Below, in pieces: positions 25,061 through 33,756 of a stretch of DNA of 41,498 nucleotides. Each line of letters opens with the position of its first letter. Position 1 is the stretch's first letter. This stretch comes from Chloroflexota bacterium. Lineage in GTDB: Bacteria; Chloroflexota; Anaerolineae; Anaerolineales; Anaerolineaceae. The notes beneath the pieces were generated by a model. It made no database searches, was not told the origin of the DNA, and saw only the letters and a program-made list of their open reading frames with translations. The stretch is taken from NCBI GenBank assembly GCA_021779955.1, contig JAJXZS010000045.1, forward strand, positions 1 through 41,498, in the 5' to 3' direction. Position numbers and translations under genes: made by a program.

Positions 25061-26383
25061 TTACTTTTTGGCGAACTTGGCCTTCAAGATATCTTCAAGA
25101 TCCGGCTTGCCGATCTCTTCGAGTTCGTAGCGCACACGCTGCATCGGCTTGTTGACCTTGATGATGCGGGTCAGATCGATCGGCGTGGCAGAAATGACCA
25201 GGTCGACATCGGCCTTGTTGATCGTCTTCTCGAGATCCTTCACCATCTGATCTCCGTAGCCCATGGCCGGGAGAATCGTGCCTGTGTTGGGATACTTGAC
25301 ATACGTGTCATGGATGGAGCCAACCGCGAACGGGCGCGGATCGACGATCTCGCCGGCGCCAAAGCGCTGAGCAGCCACCCATCCGGCGCCATATTTCATG
25401 CCGCCGTGAGTCAGGGTCGGGCCGTCCTCTATCACGAGAACGCGCTTGCCGCGAATGGCCTCCGGATCGTCGACGAACAGGGGTGAAGCCCCTTCGATGA
25501 TGATGGCTTTGGGATTCATCTCGTGCAGGCTGTCGCGCACGGCAATGACATTCGCGTAATCGGCTGTATCGACTTTGTTGATGACGAACACATCCGCCTG
25601 GCGGACATTGGTCTCACCAGGATGGTAGGTTCGTTCGTGACCTGGGCGATGCGGGTCGGCAACCACGATGCTCAAGTCGGACTTGTAGAAGGAGAAATCG
25701 TTATTTCCGCCGTCCCACAGAATGATATCGACTTCCTGTTCGGCCTGGCGCAGAATGGCTTCATAGTCCACTCCGGCATACACGATGACCCCGTTATCGA
25801 TGTGCGGTTCGTATTCCTCGCGCTCCTCGATTGTGGTCTCGTGCTTGTCTAGATCGGCATAGGTGGCAAACCGCTGCACCTTTTGCTTCACCAGATCGCC
25901 ATAGGGCATGGGGTGACGGATCGCTGCGACCTTGTAACCCATCTTGGTCAGAATGGACGCTACTCGCCGTGTGGTCTGGCTCTTGCCCGAGCCTGTGCGG
26001 ACTGCGCAAACCGAGACAACGGGCTTGACCGACTTGATCTGAGTGGAATTGAGCCCCATCAATTTGAAATCGGCGCCCGCGGCAAGCACGGTCGATGCCT
26101 TGTGCATCACATATTCGTGGGGCACATCGCTGTAGGCGAAGATAACCTGGTCGACCTTGAGATCCTTGATCAGCTTGACCAGGTCGCTCTCAGGGTAGAT
26201 GGCGATCCCATTCGGATAGAGCTTGCCGGCAAGTTCAGCCGGATATTTACGGCCTTCGATGTTGGGAATTTGGGTGGCAGTGAAAGCTACCACTTCATAA
26301 TCCGGATTGTCGCGGAAGAACACATTGAAATTGTGGAAATCGCGACCTGCGGCTCCCATGATAAGCGTTCGTAAAGCTGTCAT
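25061..26383 (-). CDS. Cyclic 2,3-diphosphoglycerate synthetase-like P-loop protein
   Basis: A 440-aa protein. The N-terminal 115 residues form a nucleotide-binding-like alpha/beta domain (LIMGAAGRDFHNFNVFFRDN). A P-loop NTPase domain follows with Walker A AVRTGSGKSQTTRR (from residue 127), a WDGGNNDFSFYKSDL segment and a VFVINKVDTAD segment that resembles the NKxD motif of G proteins. The overall layout matches proteins named cyclic 2,3-diphosphoglycerate synthetase after the Methanothermus enzyme, which are widespread in bacteria where the product has not been shown. Located between argS and obg with GGAGAAGG before the ATG. Enzymatic role in this organism is uncertain. Confidence 0.8.
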   Translation of the reverse strand: MTALRTLIMGAAGRDFHNFNVFFRDNPDYEVVAFTATQIPNIEGRKYPAELAGKLYPNGIAIYPESDLVKLIKDLKVDQVIFAYSDVPHEYVMHKASTVLAAGADFKLMGLNSTQIKSVKPVVSVCAVRTGSGKSQTTRRVASILTKMGYKVAAIRHPMPYGDLVKQKVQRFATYADLDKHETTIEEREEYEPHIDNGVIVYAGVDYEAILRQAEQEVDIILWDGGNNDFSFYKSDLSIVVADPHRPGHERTYHPGETNVRQADVFVINKVDTADYANVIAVRDSLHEMNPKAIIIEGASPLFVDDPEAIRGKRVLVIEDGPTLTHGGMKYGAGWVAAQRFGAGEIVDPRPFAVGSIHDTYVKYPNTGTILPAMGYGDQMVKDLEKTINKADVDLVISATPIDLTRIIKVNKPMQRVRYELEEIGKPDLEDILKAKFAKK

Positions 26384-26427
26384 AACTGAACCTTCTCCTT
26401 TGAATCATTTGGTTTACGAGACATGAC

Positions 26428-28191
26428 TCACATCGCTTGTGGGGCTGTGATGCCCAGTAAAGCCAAACTATTTGCCATCGCCTGTCTTGCAGCAGCAACC
26501 AGGCGCAATCTGGAGTTTCTGATCTTTTCTTCCGCCTGCAGCACAGGACATTGACCGTAGAAGTCGTTGAACGCGCTCGCCAGTTCATACGCCAGGTTGG
26601 TGATCACGAGGGGGCGCAAGTCGCGGGCTGCAGATTGGACTTCATCCGGCAGACGGCCGATGAGATCGATTAAGGCGACCTCAGGTTGGCTGAGTTCATA
26701 CTCGGGAAGCAGCGATGCGGGGATGGGCATGTTCGCCTTCCGCAAGATGCTGTTCGCCCGAACGTAGGCGTATTGGATATACGGCGCAGCCTGACCGTTG
26801 AAATCTAGCGCCGATTGCCAGTCGAACGTGACCACCTTGGTGTTGTCTCTCGAAAGCATCGGATACTTGATCGCGCCAATGCCCACAGCTCTGGCGATTT
26901 CCTGCTTCCGCTCTTCGGTGAGCTCAGGGTTCTTTTCGCGCACCACCTGCAGGGCTCGCTCATTCGCCTCGCGGAGGAGATCCTCGAGCAGAACGATCGC
27001 TCCTTCGCGCGAAGACATCACCACGTTACCAGGCAGGCTGACAATCTCGTAGGGCACATGCTGGCATTTGACTGCCCAAGCGTATCCGTCGAGTTCGAGC
27101 GTCTTGAACACCTGTTGAAAGTGCAGCGACTGCCGCACATCGACCACGTAAAACGATTTGGCAAGGCCCGGATAATCCAGGAACTTCTGGCGTGCCAGGC
27201 CGAGGTCTTCAGTAGCGTATAACGCCGTCCCGTCTGAACGCAGGGCGACAAATACATGGTACTTTTCACCGGTCAGACCGAGCTTCTCATCGAGCTTGAC
27301 CACAACCGGCCCGCCCGTTGCCCGCTCGTCATCCGCGATCCCCTTGCGGATCAGCTCATCCACGATTTCACGCCCGGAATCTTCGAACATGCTGTTGAAG
27401 TAATACCGGTCGAAGCGGATGCCCAGTTTGGCGTACATATCGTCGAATCCATCCAGCGACCACTGGCGCGTCTCTTTCCACAACGCCACGATCTCAGGAT
27501 CGCGATTATCCCACTGCTTGTAAACTTCGCGAACCTCTGCGTCCAGTTCGGGGTTCTGTTCCAGCCGTTTGATCGCTTCGGCATAGAGGTTCCCCATCCA
27601 CTTGGTGATATCGCGATCGGGTTTTTCACCCATGTGATATTTCTTATAGTTCCACAGCCAGCGAATAACATGCAGGCCCATATCGCCGGGATAATTCGTC
27701 CGCACCACATCATAGCCGGCAGCATCGAGCAGGTTGCACAACACGTCCCCAAGGATGGCGCTGCGCAAATGCCCCACGTGGAAGGCTTTGTGGGTATTGG
27801 GCTGCGAAAACTCGACCATCACCTGTTCATGGCGCCGCATCCCTTGCCCATACCCCTCGCCCTCATCCAGGACAGCATCCACAACCCGGCGCGTGTACTG
27901 GGCTGGGTCGAAGGTCAGATTCAGATATCCTTTGACGGCCTCCACTTTCGAGAAACCGGCTGGTGTACCCAGGTCCTCCGCGATCCCCAACGCAATCTCC
28001 TGGGCTTTCGCCTGTGTATTGCCCTTTTGATCGCCAAAAGAAGCTGCAGCTAATTGAAAAAAGGAAGTGGAAATTCCCCACTGGCCGCTGAACGGGATCC
28101 ATTTCCAACGCAGGGTTGGGGCAGGCAGATCATGCGCAGTGCAATAGGCTTGAATTTGCTCTTCGATTCGTCTCTGCTCGACCTCAAACAT
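26428..28191 (-). CDS. argS: Arginyl-tRNA synthetase
   Basis: A 587-aa class I synthetase that charges tRNA-Arg. The N-terminal Add-1 domain is followed by the catalytic core with FSQPNTHKAFHVGHLRSA (HVGH is the HIGH motif), YPGDMG and the MSSREG site that replaces KMSKS, as usual in many ArgRS. The C-terminal DALR helix-bundle ends in QAEEKIRNSRLRLVAAARQAMANSLALLGI. ATG 28191 has GAGGG five bases upstream. The next gene on the strand begins 44 bases later and may be cotranscribed. Clear identity. Confidence 0.97.
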   Translation of the reverse strand: MFEVEQRRIEEQIQAYCTAHDLPAPTLRWKWIPFSGQWGISTSFFQLAAASFGDQKGNTQAKAQEIALGIAEDLGTPAGFSKVEAVKGYLNLTFDPAQYTRRVVDAVLDEGEGYGQGMRRHEQVMVEFSQPNTHKAFHVGHLRSAILGDVLCNLLDAAGYDVVRTNYPGDMGLHVIRWLWNYKKYHMGEKPDRDITKWMGNLYAEAIKRLEQNPELDAEVREVYKQWDNRDPEIVALWKETRQWSLDGFDDMYAKLGIRFDRYYFNSMFEDSGREIVDELIRKGIADDERATGGPVVVKLDEKLGLTGEKYHVFVALRSDGTALYATEDLGLARQKFLDYPGLAKSFYVVDVRQSLHFQQVFKTLELDGYAWAVKCQHVPYEIVSLPGNVVMSSREGAIVLLEDLLREANERALQVVREKNPELTEERKQEIARAVGIGAIKYPMLSRDNTKVVTFDWQSALDFNGQAAPYIQYAYVRANSILRKANMPIPASLLPEYELSQPEVALIDLIGRLPDEVQSAARDLRPLVITNLAYELASAFNDFYGQCPVLQAEEKIRNSRLRLVAAARQAMANSLALLGITAPQAM

Positions 28192-28225
28192 TGATGCCCT
28201 CTACTATCGGTTAACACTCACGGAG

Positions 28226-28234
28226 ATTATAACA
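28226..28234 (-). promoter_or_regulatory. Extended -10 promoter element of argS
   Basis: TGTTATAAT on the minus strand, about 34 bases before the ATG. No clear -35. Same nine-base sequence as before the helicase gene. Confidence 0.6.
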
Positions 28235-28293
28235 CGCGCAAATATATGAAATTGATTCTGCAGGATTCTCTGGTTCTTATGAATACGGCCACT

Positions 28294-30315
28294 TCATTTT
28301 TTAAGGAGCTTCCACCCCTCCCACTGTTGAATTATCGACATTCCTGGAAATTCATCGTCCTGAAATTGCGGACTTGTCAGTAGATAATCCACCTGCTTTC
28401 GAAGGGATGGGTAATCTTCGTATTTTGTGGATTCGGTCAGGCTCCGGGATAAAGAATCGCCATAATATAGATAATCGGGCACAAAACCAGCGACATCCAG
28501 AACTCCAAGTTTTGCACCCTGCGGAACAAAATTAGTCACCAAATACGCAGGTGGATAATAATCCTCAAAGCCAAGTGTTTTGAGTGTCAATTCATCTATT
28601 TTGAAAGTGTCAAATTCGTTTCGTGCCAGGGGAATGAGCTTATAGGTGATTTTTTGAACGAGTTTTGAATGATCCTTTCCCCATACATACAGCCTGATCA
28701 TGCTTTTCGTGTTGACTATTGGACGATAGTCGTTGTTCAAGATCGCATAATTCGCCGAATAAAATCCGATGCAGAAGAGTATTAAGAATTGTATCTTTGA
28801 GATAACTCTTTGGTTGAACAACATCGCCCCAAAAGGCATTAACAGCGCGGTAGAGAAGATCAAATACCTTCCTTGATACGGATCCCATCCGCGCTTGAAC
28901 AATGCCGTCATCACAAAAAAAGATAATGCAGTCAGCAAGAGTATTAGCCATTCCCACTGCTTTCTCTTGATTATCGCTATCAAGAGGACAATAAATGTTG
29001 GCAATAGAATGAGCCAGCCAAGCAATCCAAACCAGGCAGATTCCTCATTCAATGCATACCCTTCATTTAACGAGAATGGAGTAATGGTTTCATTTAAAAA
29101 GACTGTCCTCTCAATATTGAAAGCGGCGTTTGCAATGAGGGGACGGGCCAATGATTCTTTTACAGAAATACAGTCGTTTTCCCATTGTGGCGAAATCGCC
29201 TCACAAGTGAAGAACTGATAGCTTAATCGCGTCGAGATCACTAACGCTTTTTCTGGAAGCTCGGAAAGAGTTGTCTTCTGTTCAATGTTTGAATAAGTCG
29301 AATCTGCCCCTACAGGTGAACCGTAAACGATCCAGTTCTGGATATATGCATATGAGCCAACCAACAATCCAAAAATCAATGTGCTCTTTACAGTTAGGAA
29401 GAGTGTGGTTTTAATGACTGGTTTATTCTTTAGAAGATAAAAAATGAACAGAGAAGCATATCCAGGCAAAGCAAAAAGGGCATTTTGCTTTGTACCAACT
29501 GCCAAAGCAAATGCTAGAAGCGAAAACACCAAGTATTGATTTTCCTTCGTGTGCAAAGACCTCAACAGAAGATAGAATGAGATCATTAAAAAGCAACTTA
29601 CAAGGAGGTCATTTTGAGCCGTGATAGATTCCAAAACAACGATGGGAAGAGTCAAAAATGCCAAACCAACAAATAGACTCCCAACCCTCGAAAAGTTAAA
29701 TTCTCTGGCAACCTTGTAGATGGACAAAGAAAGCAAGATCGCAGAAAAATATTGTACAAAACCAGCCAACTTGTCAGAATGCAAAAATAGCATCGACCAT
29801 AACATCAGCAAGCTGTTGTTATACGGATAATTAATTCCAATGGCATTGAATCCCTGGTATGGGAGAAGTGATCCCTGTTGAAGCCAGTGGGCGATCCTGG
29901 AAAGGTGATTGTATAAACTATCACTTGTGCTCTGGGGGAAGCGGAAATTGACGTAGATTAGGATCAAATATGTAACGCCGATCAGAATGATGAAGATCGT
30001 GGGAATACGGTTGCGCTTAATTTTATTGATAATATCACTCGTAACTGCTCGAAGATCTACCCTGCGGTAACCAATGTGCATCAGCCGATTGGCTAGAAAT
30101 GCAGCACCGCAGAGAATTGCTTGCACTACAAGAACGAGACTCGCACGGTTGATAAACTCGACGATTCCGGCAATTTCGAACAAAACAATCAGGTAACCAG
30201 TGATCCAGAGAAACAAAATAAGGACTTTCTCTGCCGCACTAAATCGCTCCAACAGATTGAACATAGCGTAAATTGCCGCTACTAATAAAAACATGGAAAT
30301 TGAGAAGCCAATCAT
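28294..30315 (-). CDS. GT-C fold glycosyltransferase-like polytopic membrane protein
   Basis: A 673-aa protein with about eleven to thirteen hydrophobic helices and a C-terminal soluble part of about 170 residues. After two or three N-terminal helices comes the first large loop with STSDSLYNHLSRIAHWLQ and then NYPYNNSLL, the layout of GT39/PMT-like enzymes that use a lipid-linked sugar, where an acidic residue in this loop is catalytic. The sugar and acceptor are unknown. The gene is visibly richer in A/T than its neighbours and uses many ATT, AAA and AAT codons, which suggests later acquisition. AGGGGA precedes the ATG. No other polysaccharide genes are adjacent. Confidence 0.7.
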   Translation of the reverse strand: MIGFSISMFLLVAAIYAMFNLLERFSAAEKVLILFLWITGYLIVLFEIAGIVEFINRASLVLVVQAILCGAAFLANRLMHIGYRRVDLRAVTSDIINKIKRNRIPTIFIILIGVTYLILIYVNFRFPQSTSDSLYNHLSRIAHWLQQGSLLPYQGFNAIGINYPYNNSLLMLWSMLFLHSDKLAGFVQYFSAILLSLSIYKVAREFNFSRVGSLFVGLAFLTLPIVVLESITAQNDLLVSCFLMISFYLLLRSLHTKENQYLVFSLLAFALAVGTKQNALFALPGYASLFIFYLLKNKPVIKTTLFLTVKSTLIFGLLVGSYAYIQNWIVYGSPVGADSTYSNIEQKTTLSELPEKALVISTRLSYQFFTCEAISPQWENDCISVKESLARPLIANAAFNIERTVFLNETITPFSLNEGYALNEESAWFGLLGWLILLPTFIVLLIAIIKRKQWEWLILLLTALSFFVMTALFKRGWDPYQGRYLIFSTALLMPFGAMLFNQRVISKIQFLILFCIGFYSANYAILNNDYRPIVNTKSMIRLYVWGKDHSKLVQKITYKLIPLARNEFDTFKIDELTLKTLGFEDYYPPAYLVTNFVPQGAKLGVLDVAGFVPDYLYYGDSLSRSLTESTKYEDYPSLRKQVDYLLTSPQFQDDEFPGMSIIQQWEGWKLLKK

Positions 30316-30442
30316 GATCGTTCCCCTGAGTTATTGCTGATTGCCTTGAGAATTCGCTTCAAAAAAGCGCGTTTCGATTTTACTGGAAGAAAAATTACTA
30401 TCGTTTAGTAGATCTTGCCAAAGAGCGAGTAAATGACCATTT

Positions 30443-30470
30443 TAAACAAAAGCGGGAGTTACCTCCCGCT
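30443..30470 (-). terminator. Terminator of rpsT
   Basis: AGCGGGAG (30451-30458) pairs with CTCCCGCT (30463-30470), 4-base loop; on the minus strand TTTTGTTT follows. It lies about 24 bases after the rpsT stop. Confidence 0.88.
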
Positions 30471-30493
30471 CACTGCTTGCTGCAGAATTCCAA

Positions 30494-30757
30494 CTACTTG
30501 ACTTCGGCAAGATGCTTCATCAAGCGGCTCTTGCGGCGTGCGGCGTTGTTCTTGTGAATGACGCCCTTCTGCGCAGCTTTGTCAAGCGCGCTGATAGCCA
30601 CAAGCGTAGCCTTCTTTGCAGCATCCGCATCAGAACCGGCAATGGCGACGCGGGCGCGGGCAACAAAAGTGCGGGCGGTGCCTCGATATACACGATTGCG
30701 GACACGGCGTTTCTCGTTTTGCTTGTTGCGTTTGATTGCAGACTTAATATTAGCCAA
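30494..30757 (-). CDS. rpsT: 30S ribosomal protein S20
   Basis: An 87-aa basic protein of the small subunit. MANIKSAIKRNKQNEKRRVRN at the N-terminus and the KGVIHKNNAARRKSRLMKHL end are diagnostic. The start codon is TTG (30757), preceded by GGAGG eight bases upstream; no ATG or GTG lies nearby that would give a full protein. A rare start codon is known for S20 in Escherichia coli, where it takes part in autoregulation, so the feature may be conserved in function. A TATAAT on the minus strand (30836-30831) is a possible promoter. Terminator follows. Confidence 0.97.
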   Translation of the reverse strand: MANIKSAIKRNKQNEKRRVRNRVYRGTARTFVARARVAIAGSDADAAKKATLVAISALDKAAQKGVIHKNNAARRKSRLMKHLAEVK

Positions 30758-30885
30758 CTTAATTTCCTCCGAACAATTACTTGGTCAGTGCGAGGGTCGA
30801 GGGTGGTGCACTGTTCCAGGTGGCCCAAAGATTATACATCACCCTCGTTGATTTGCATAGGCGGCGCTTGCTGAGGCCTTTGCTT

Positions 30886-31332
30886 CTATGGATAAGAAGC
30901 TTGCAGCCCCTGGATCAGTGTCTGTTGTTGAGTGGCAGATAGGCGGGCATTGGCGTGGATGAGAGTGTACTGTATGGGGGGCATTCTGCCCTCCTGGATC
31001 ACTCGCACCATCTCGCCCACCAGTCCGCTCTGGGCATTTGGATTCGCCGGCCATTCGCTCATATTGAAGCGTACCCGCCCTTCATCGACATCCCTTTGGA
31101 TGAGCCACGAAACCGGAGCCACATTGCTGTACCAGGGCCACACCGTCTCGTTCGAATGGCAATCCATACAGGTTGCCTTGATCACATCTGCTGTCTGCGT
31201 CGAATTCCACACTGGTGAACTGACAACCGGTGGGTTGGCGTGATTACGTCCGTAGGGGATCAATTGGATCAGCCCAAACAGAATCAACAAAACAGCGATG
31301 ACGTATAACCAGGTGGTCCGCTTTTTGTTCAT
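30886..31332 (-). CDS. Membrane-anchored haem-binding domain protein (Haem_bd family)
   Basis: A 148-aa protein with an N-terminal anchor helix (about residues 8-27) and an outside domain with one c-type haem motif Cys55-Met-Asp-Cys58-His59, followed by SNETVWPWYSNVAPVSWL, typical of the family. The later GRMPPIQYTLIH segment supplies a likely distal ligand region. Such proteins occur in cytochrome-rich respiratory settings; the redox partner is not visible here. It starts 50 bases after the pgk stop with AGGTGA upstream, so it may be read from the gap-pgk transcript. Confidence 0.85.
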   Translation of the reverse strand: MNKKRTTWLYVIAVLLILFGLIQLIPYGRNHANPPVVSSPVWNSTQTADVIKATCMDCHSNETVWPWYSNVAPVSWLIQRDVDEGRVRFNMSEWPANPNAQSGLVGEMVRVIQEGRMPPIQYTLIHANARLSATQQQTLIQGLQASYP

Positions 31333-31382
31333 CCCAGCTCACCTTTCTCCATATCGAATTAACGAGACGAAATCGTAAAAAG

Positions 31383-32558
31383 CTACTTGTCTTGAAGCGC
31401 TGCTACACCAGGCAACTCCAGTCCTTCGAGCATTTCGAGAGAAGCCCCTCCGCCAGTGGAAATGTGCGTGATCTTGTCGGCCAGCCCGGATTCCTGAACC
31501 GCTGCCACCGAATCGCCGCCGCCGATGATGCTGACGGCCTTGCTTTCGGCAACGGCTTTGGCAATCGCGAAGGTTCCTTCGGCAAAGCGCGGGAATTCGA
31601 AGACGCCCATCGGTCCGTTCCACACGACCATCCCCGCGCCGCTGATGACCTTGCTGTAAGCTTTGACGGTTTCCGGGCCGATATCCAGGATGCGCCAGCC
31701 GTCGGGAATTGGGCCGACAGCCATCGTCTTCATGGCTGCTTCGGCATCGAACTTGTCGCCAAGCACCACGTCGACAGGCAGGCGCAGCTTGGTGCCGCCT
31801 TCCTTGAGTAGCTCCTGTGCTGTCGCGATGGCTTCTTCTTCAACCAATGAATCCGCAACCGGATACCCCTGCGCCTTGAAAAAGGTATTCGCCATGCCGC
31901 CCCCGATCAGTACCGAGTCGGCCTTGGTCAGCAGATTCTTGATCACGCCGATCTTGTCGCTGATCTTTGCCCCACCCATGATCGCAACGAAGGGATGCTT
32001 CGGATCGGCAATCGCCTGCCCGAGATATTTGATCTCTTTTTCAAGCAAGAAACCGGCAACGGAGGGCAGATAGTGGGTGACCCCTTCCGTGGATGCATGA
32101 GCGCGGTGCGCCGTCCCGAACGCGTCATTGACGAAGATATCCGCAAGCGATGCCAGTTGCTTCGCCATCGCCGGGTCGTTCTTCTCTTCCTCGGGATGGA
32201 AACGGGTGTTCTCAAGAAGCAGTACTTCTCCCGGTTTGAGCGCTTTGGCTGCTTTTTCGGCTTCGGGACCGATGCAATCTGGGGCAAAGGCAACCGGCTT
32301 TCCGAGCAACTTGGCGAGATGGCCGGCAACGGGCTTCAGTGAATACTTGGGGTCAGGTCCGCCTTTGGGCCTTCCCAGGTGAGAAGCGAGGATCACGGCC
32401 GCTCCATGCTCCAGGAGATACTTGATTGTTGGCAGCGCTGCCTTGATGCGGGTATCATCCCCCACCCCGCCATCTTTCAGCGGTACGTTGAAGTCAACTC
32501 TGACCAGGACCCGTTTGCCTTTGACATCGATATCACGCACAGTTTTTTTATTGAACAT
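31383..32558 (-). CDS. pgk: Phosphoglycerate kinase
   Basis: A 391-aa glycolytic enzyme transferring phosphate from 1,3-bisphosphoglycerate to ADP. Signature [12 protein letters not shown] lies near the N-terminus; [36 protein letters not shown] and the C-terminal nucleotide site GGGDSVAAV are in order. Length is standard for bacteria. GAGAGGAG lies before ATG 32558. It follows gap by 89 bases that contain a 12-bp hairpin. No triosephosphate isomerase gene follows; a haem-binding domain gene does. Confidence 0.97.
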   Translation of the reverse strand: MFNKKTVRDIDVKGKRVLVRVDFNVPLKDGGVGDDTRIKAALPTIKYLLEHGAAVILASHLGRPKGGPDPKYSLKPVAGHLAKLLGKPVAFAPDCIGPEAEKAAKALKPGEVLLLENTRFHPEEEKNDPAMAKQLASLADIFVNDAFGTAHRAHASTEGVTHYLPSVAGFLLEKEIKYLGQAIADPKHPFVAIMGGAKISDKIGVIKNLLTKADSVLIGGGMANTFFKAQGYPVADSLVEEEAIATAQELLKEGGTKLRLPVDVVLGDKFDAEAAMKTMAVGPIPDGWRILDIGPETVKAYSKVISGAGMVVWNGPMGVFEFPRFAEGTFAIAKAVAESKAVSIIGGGDSVAAVQESGLADKITHISTGGGASLEMLEGLELPGVAALQDK

Positions 32559-32582
32559 CGTACACTCCTCTCAATATAAACA

Positions 32583-32623
32583 GGATGCGTAATCAGTCTG
32601 TTGTTGACCGCGATTACGCATCC
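32583..32623 (-). promoter_or_regulatory. Hairpin between gap and pgk
   Basis: GGATGCGTAATC (32583-32594) pairs perfectly with GATTACGCATCC (32612-32623), 17-base loop. On the minus strand it starts 24 bases after the gap stop. TGTTTATATT follows, too poor in T for a strong terminator. It could reduce read-through into pgk or stabilise the gap mRNA end (inference). Confidence 0.55.
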
Positions 32624-32647
32624 AGTTAAATCCTCTCCAGGATCGGA

Positions 32648-33700
32648 CTAGAGTTTGCTTGCCATCAATGCCGCCAAATCCGCTGTGCGGCAGGAATAAC
32701 CCCATTCATTATCGTACCAGGCGATCACCTTCACCAGGCTTCCGCCCATCACCATGTTGTTGGGAAGATCGACGATGGAAGATCGGGAGTCACCCTTGAA
32801 GTCCATCGATACCAGAGGTTCGTTGTACTCGCCGGTGGTAAAGCCCAGGATGCCCTTGAGCTTGCCCTTCGAAGCTTCGATGAATGTCGCGTTGAGCTCA
32901 TCCTTGGTCGTGGGTTTTTCGATGTTGGCTACGAAATCGACCACGGAGACTGTGGGAGTCGGGACGCGCAGTGAAAGTCCGTCGAACTTGCCCTTCAGAT
33001 CGGGGATGACCAGGGCAACCGCTTTGGCAGCGCCGGTTGTCGTCGGGATGATATTCAAGCCGGCGGCGCGAGAGCGGCGCAATTCTTTCTTGTGGCCCTG
33101 ATCCAGGATGACCTGATCGTTCGTGTATGAGTGGATCGTGGTCATAACCGCGTAGGTGATGTGGAACTTGTCGTGAACGATCTTGACAGCAGGTGCAAGG
33201 CAGTTGGTCGTGCAGGAGGCATTCGACACAACGTTGTGTTTGGCGCTGTCGTACATGTCTTCATTGACGCCGAGGACGACTGTGATATCTTCATTCTTGG
33301 CAGGGGCGCTGATGATTACCTTCTTCGCTCCACCCTTTTCGATGTGAACACGGGCTCCTGGCTTGCCTTTCGCCGGATCGCCCGCTGCGTCGGTGAAGAG
33401 ACCCGTCGACTCGATGACGATATCGACGCCCAGGTCCTTCCAGGGAAGCGCGCCCGGATCTTTTTCTGCAAAAACTCTGATCGGTTTACCATCGACGAGC
33501 AGGCTGCCCTCCCGGGCTTCTACGTCTCCGTGGTAAATTCCGTAATTTGAATCGTATTTGAACAGATGAGCATTTGTTTTTGTGTCGAAAAGATCATTGA
33601 TGGCTACAACTTCAAGCTCACTGCCGTGTCTTTCCTTGATCGCCTTCAAAACCTGACGGCCAATCCGTCCGAAACCATTGATTCCTACTTTTACTGTCAT
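32648..33700 (-). CDS. gap: Glyceraldehyde-3-phosphate dehydrogenase (type I)
   Basis: A 350-aa enzyme. The NAD-binding [15 protein letters not shown] start, the acidic residue after strand beta-2 (AINDLFD, favouring NAD), the catalytic NASCTTNC with Cys163, the HSYTNDQ and [20 protein letters not shown] loops and the C-terminal [11 protein letters not shown] motif are all present. It oxidises glyceraldehyde-3-phosphate in glycolysis, or runs in reverse. AAAGGAGGTAA lies before ATG 33700. The promoter spacer contains a 16-bp palindrome, so expression is probably regulated. pgk follows. Confidence 0.98.
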   Translation of the reverse strand: MTVKVGINGFGRIGRQVLKAIKERHGSELEVVAINDLFDTKTNAHLFKYDSNYGIYHGDVEAREGSLLVDGKPIRVFAEKDPGALPWKDLGVDIVIESTGLFTDAAGDPAKGKPGARVHIEKGGAKKVIISAPAKNEDITVVLGVNEDMYDSAKHNVVSNASCTTNCLAPAVKIVHDKFHITYAVMTTIHSYTNDQVILDQGHKKELRRSRAAGLNIIPTTTGAAKAVALVIPDLKGKFDGLSLRVPTPTVSVVDFVANIEKPTTKDELNATFIEASKGKLKGILGFTTGEYNEPLVSMDFKGDSRSSIVDLPNNMVMGGSLVKVIAWYDNEWGYSCRTADLAALMASKL

Positions 33701-33727
33701 GGTGTTACCTCCTTTTGCCTTACCTTA

Positions 33728-33756
33728 ATTTTACCATGTCTAGACATGGATTGTAA
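33728..33756 (-). promoter_or_regulatory. gap promoter with palindromic operator in the spacer
   Basis: On the minus strand an extended -10 TGGTAAAAT (33736-33728) and a weak -35 TTACAA (33756-33751) are separated by 17 bases, of which 16 (33734-33749) form a perfect palindrome with half-site CCATGTCT and core GTCTAGAC. The core matches operators of HutC-type GntR regulators such as DasR and NagR. Regulator identity is inference; no regulator gene is in the window. Confidence 0.65.

Noticed and set aside
27256-28053. 265-codon open frame antisense to argS
   Set aside because: Complete overlap with a clear synthetase, no SD, no recognisable domain.
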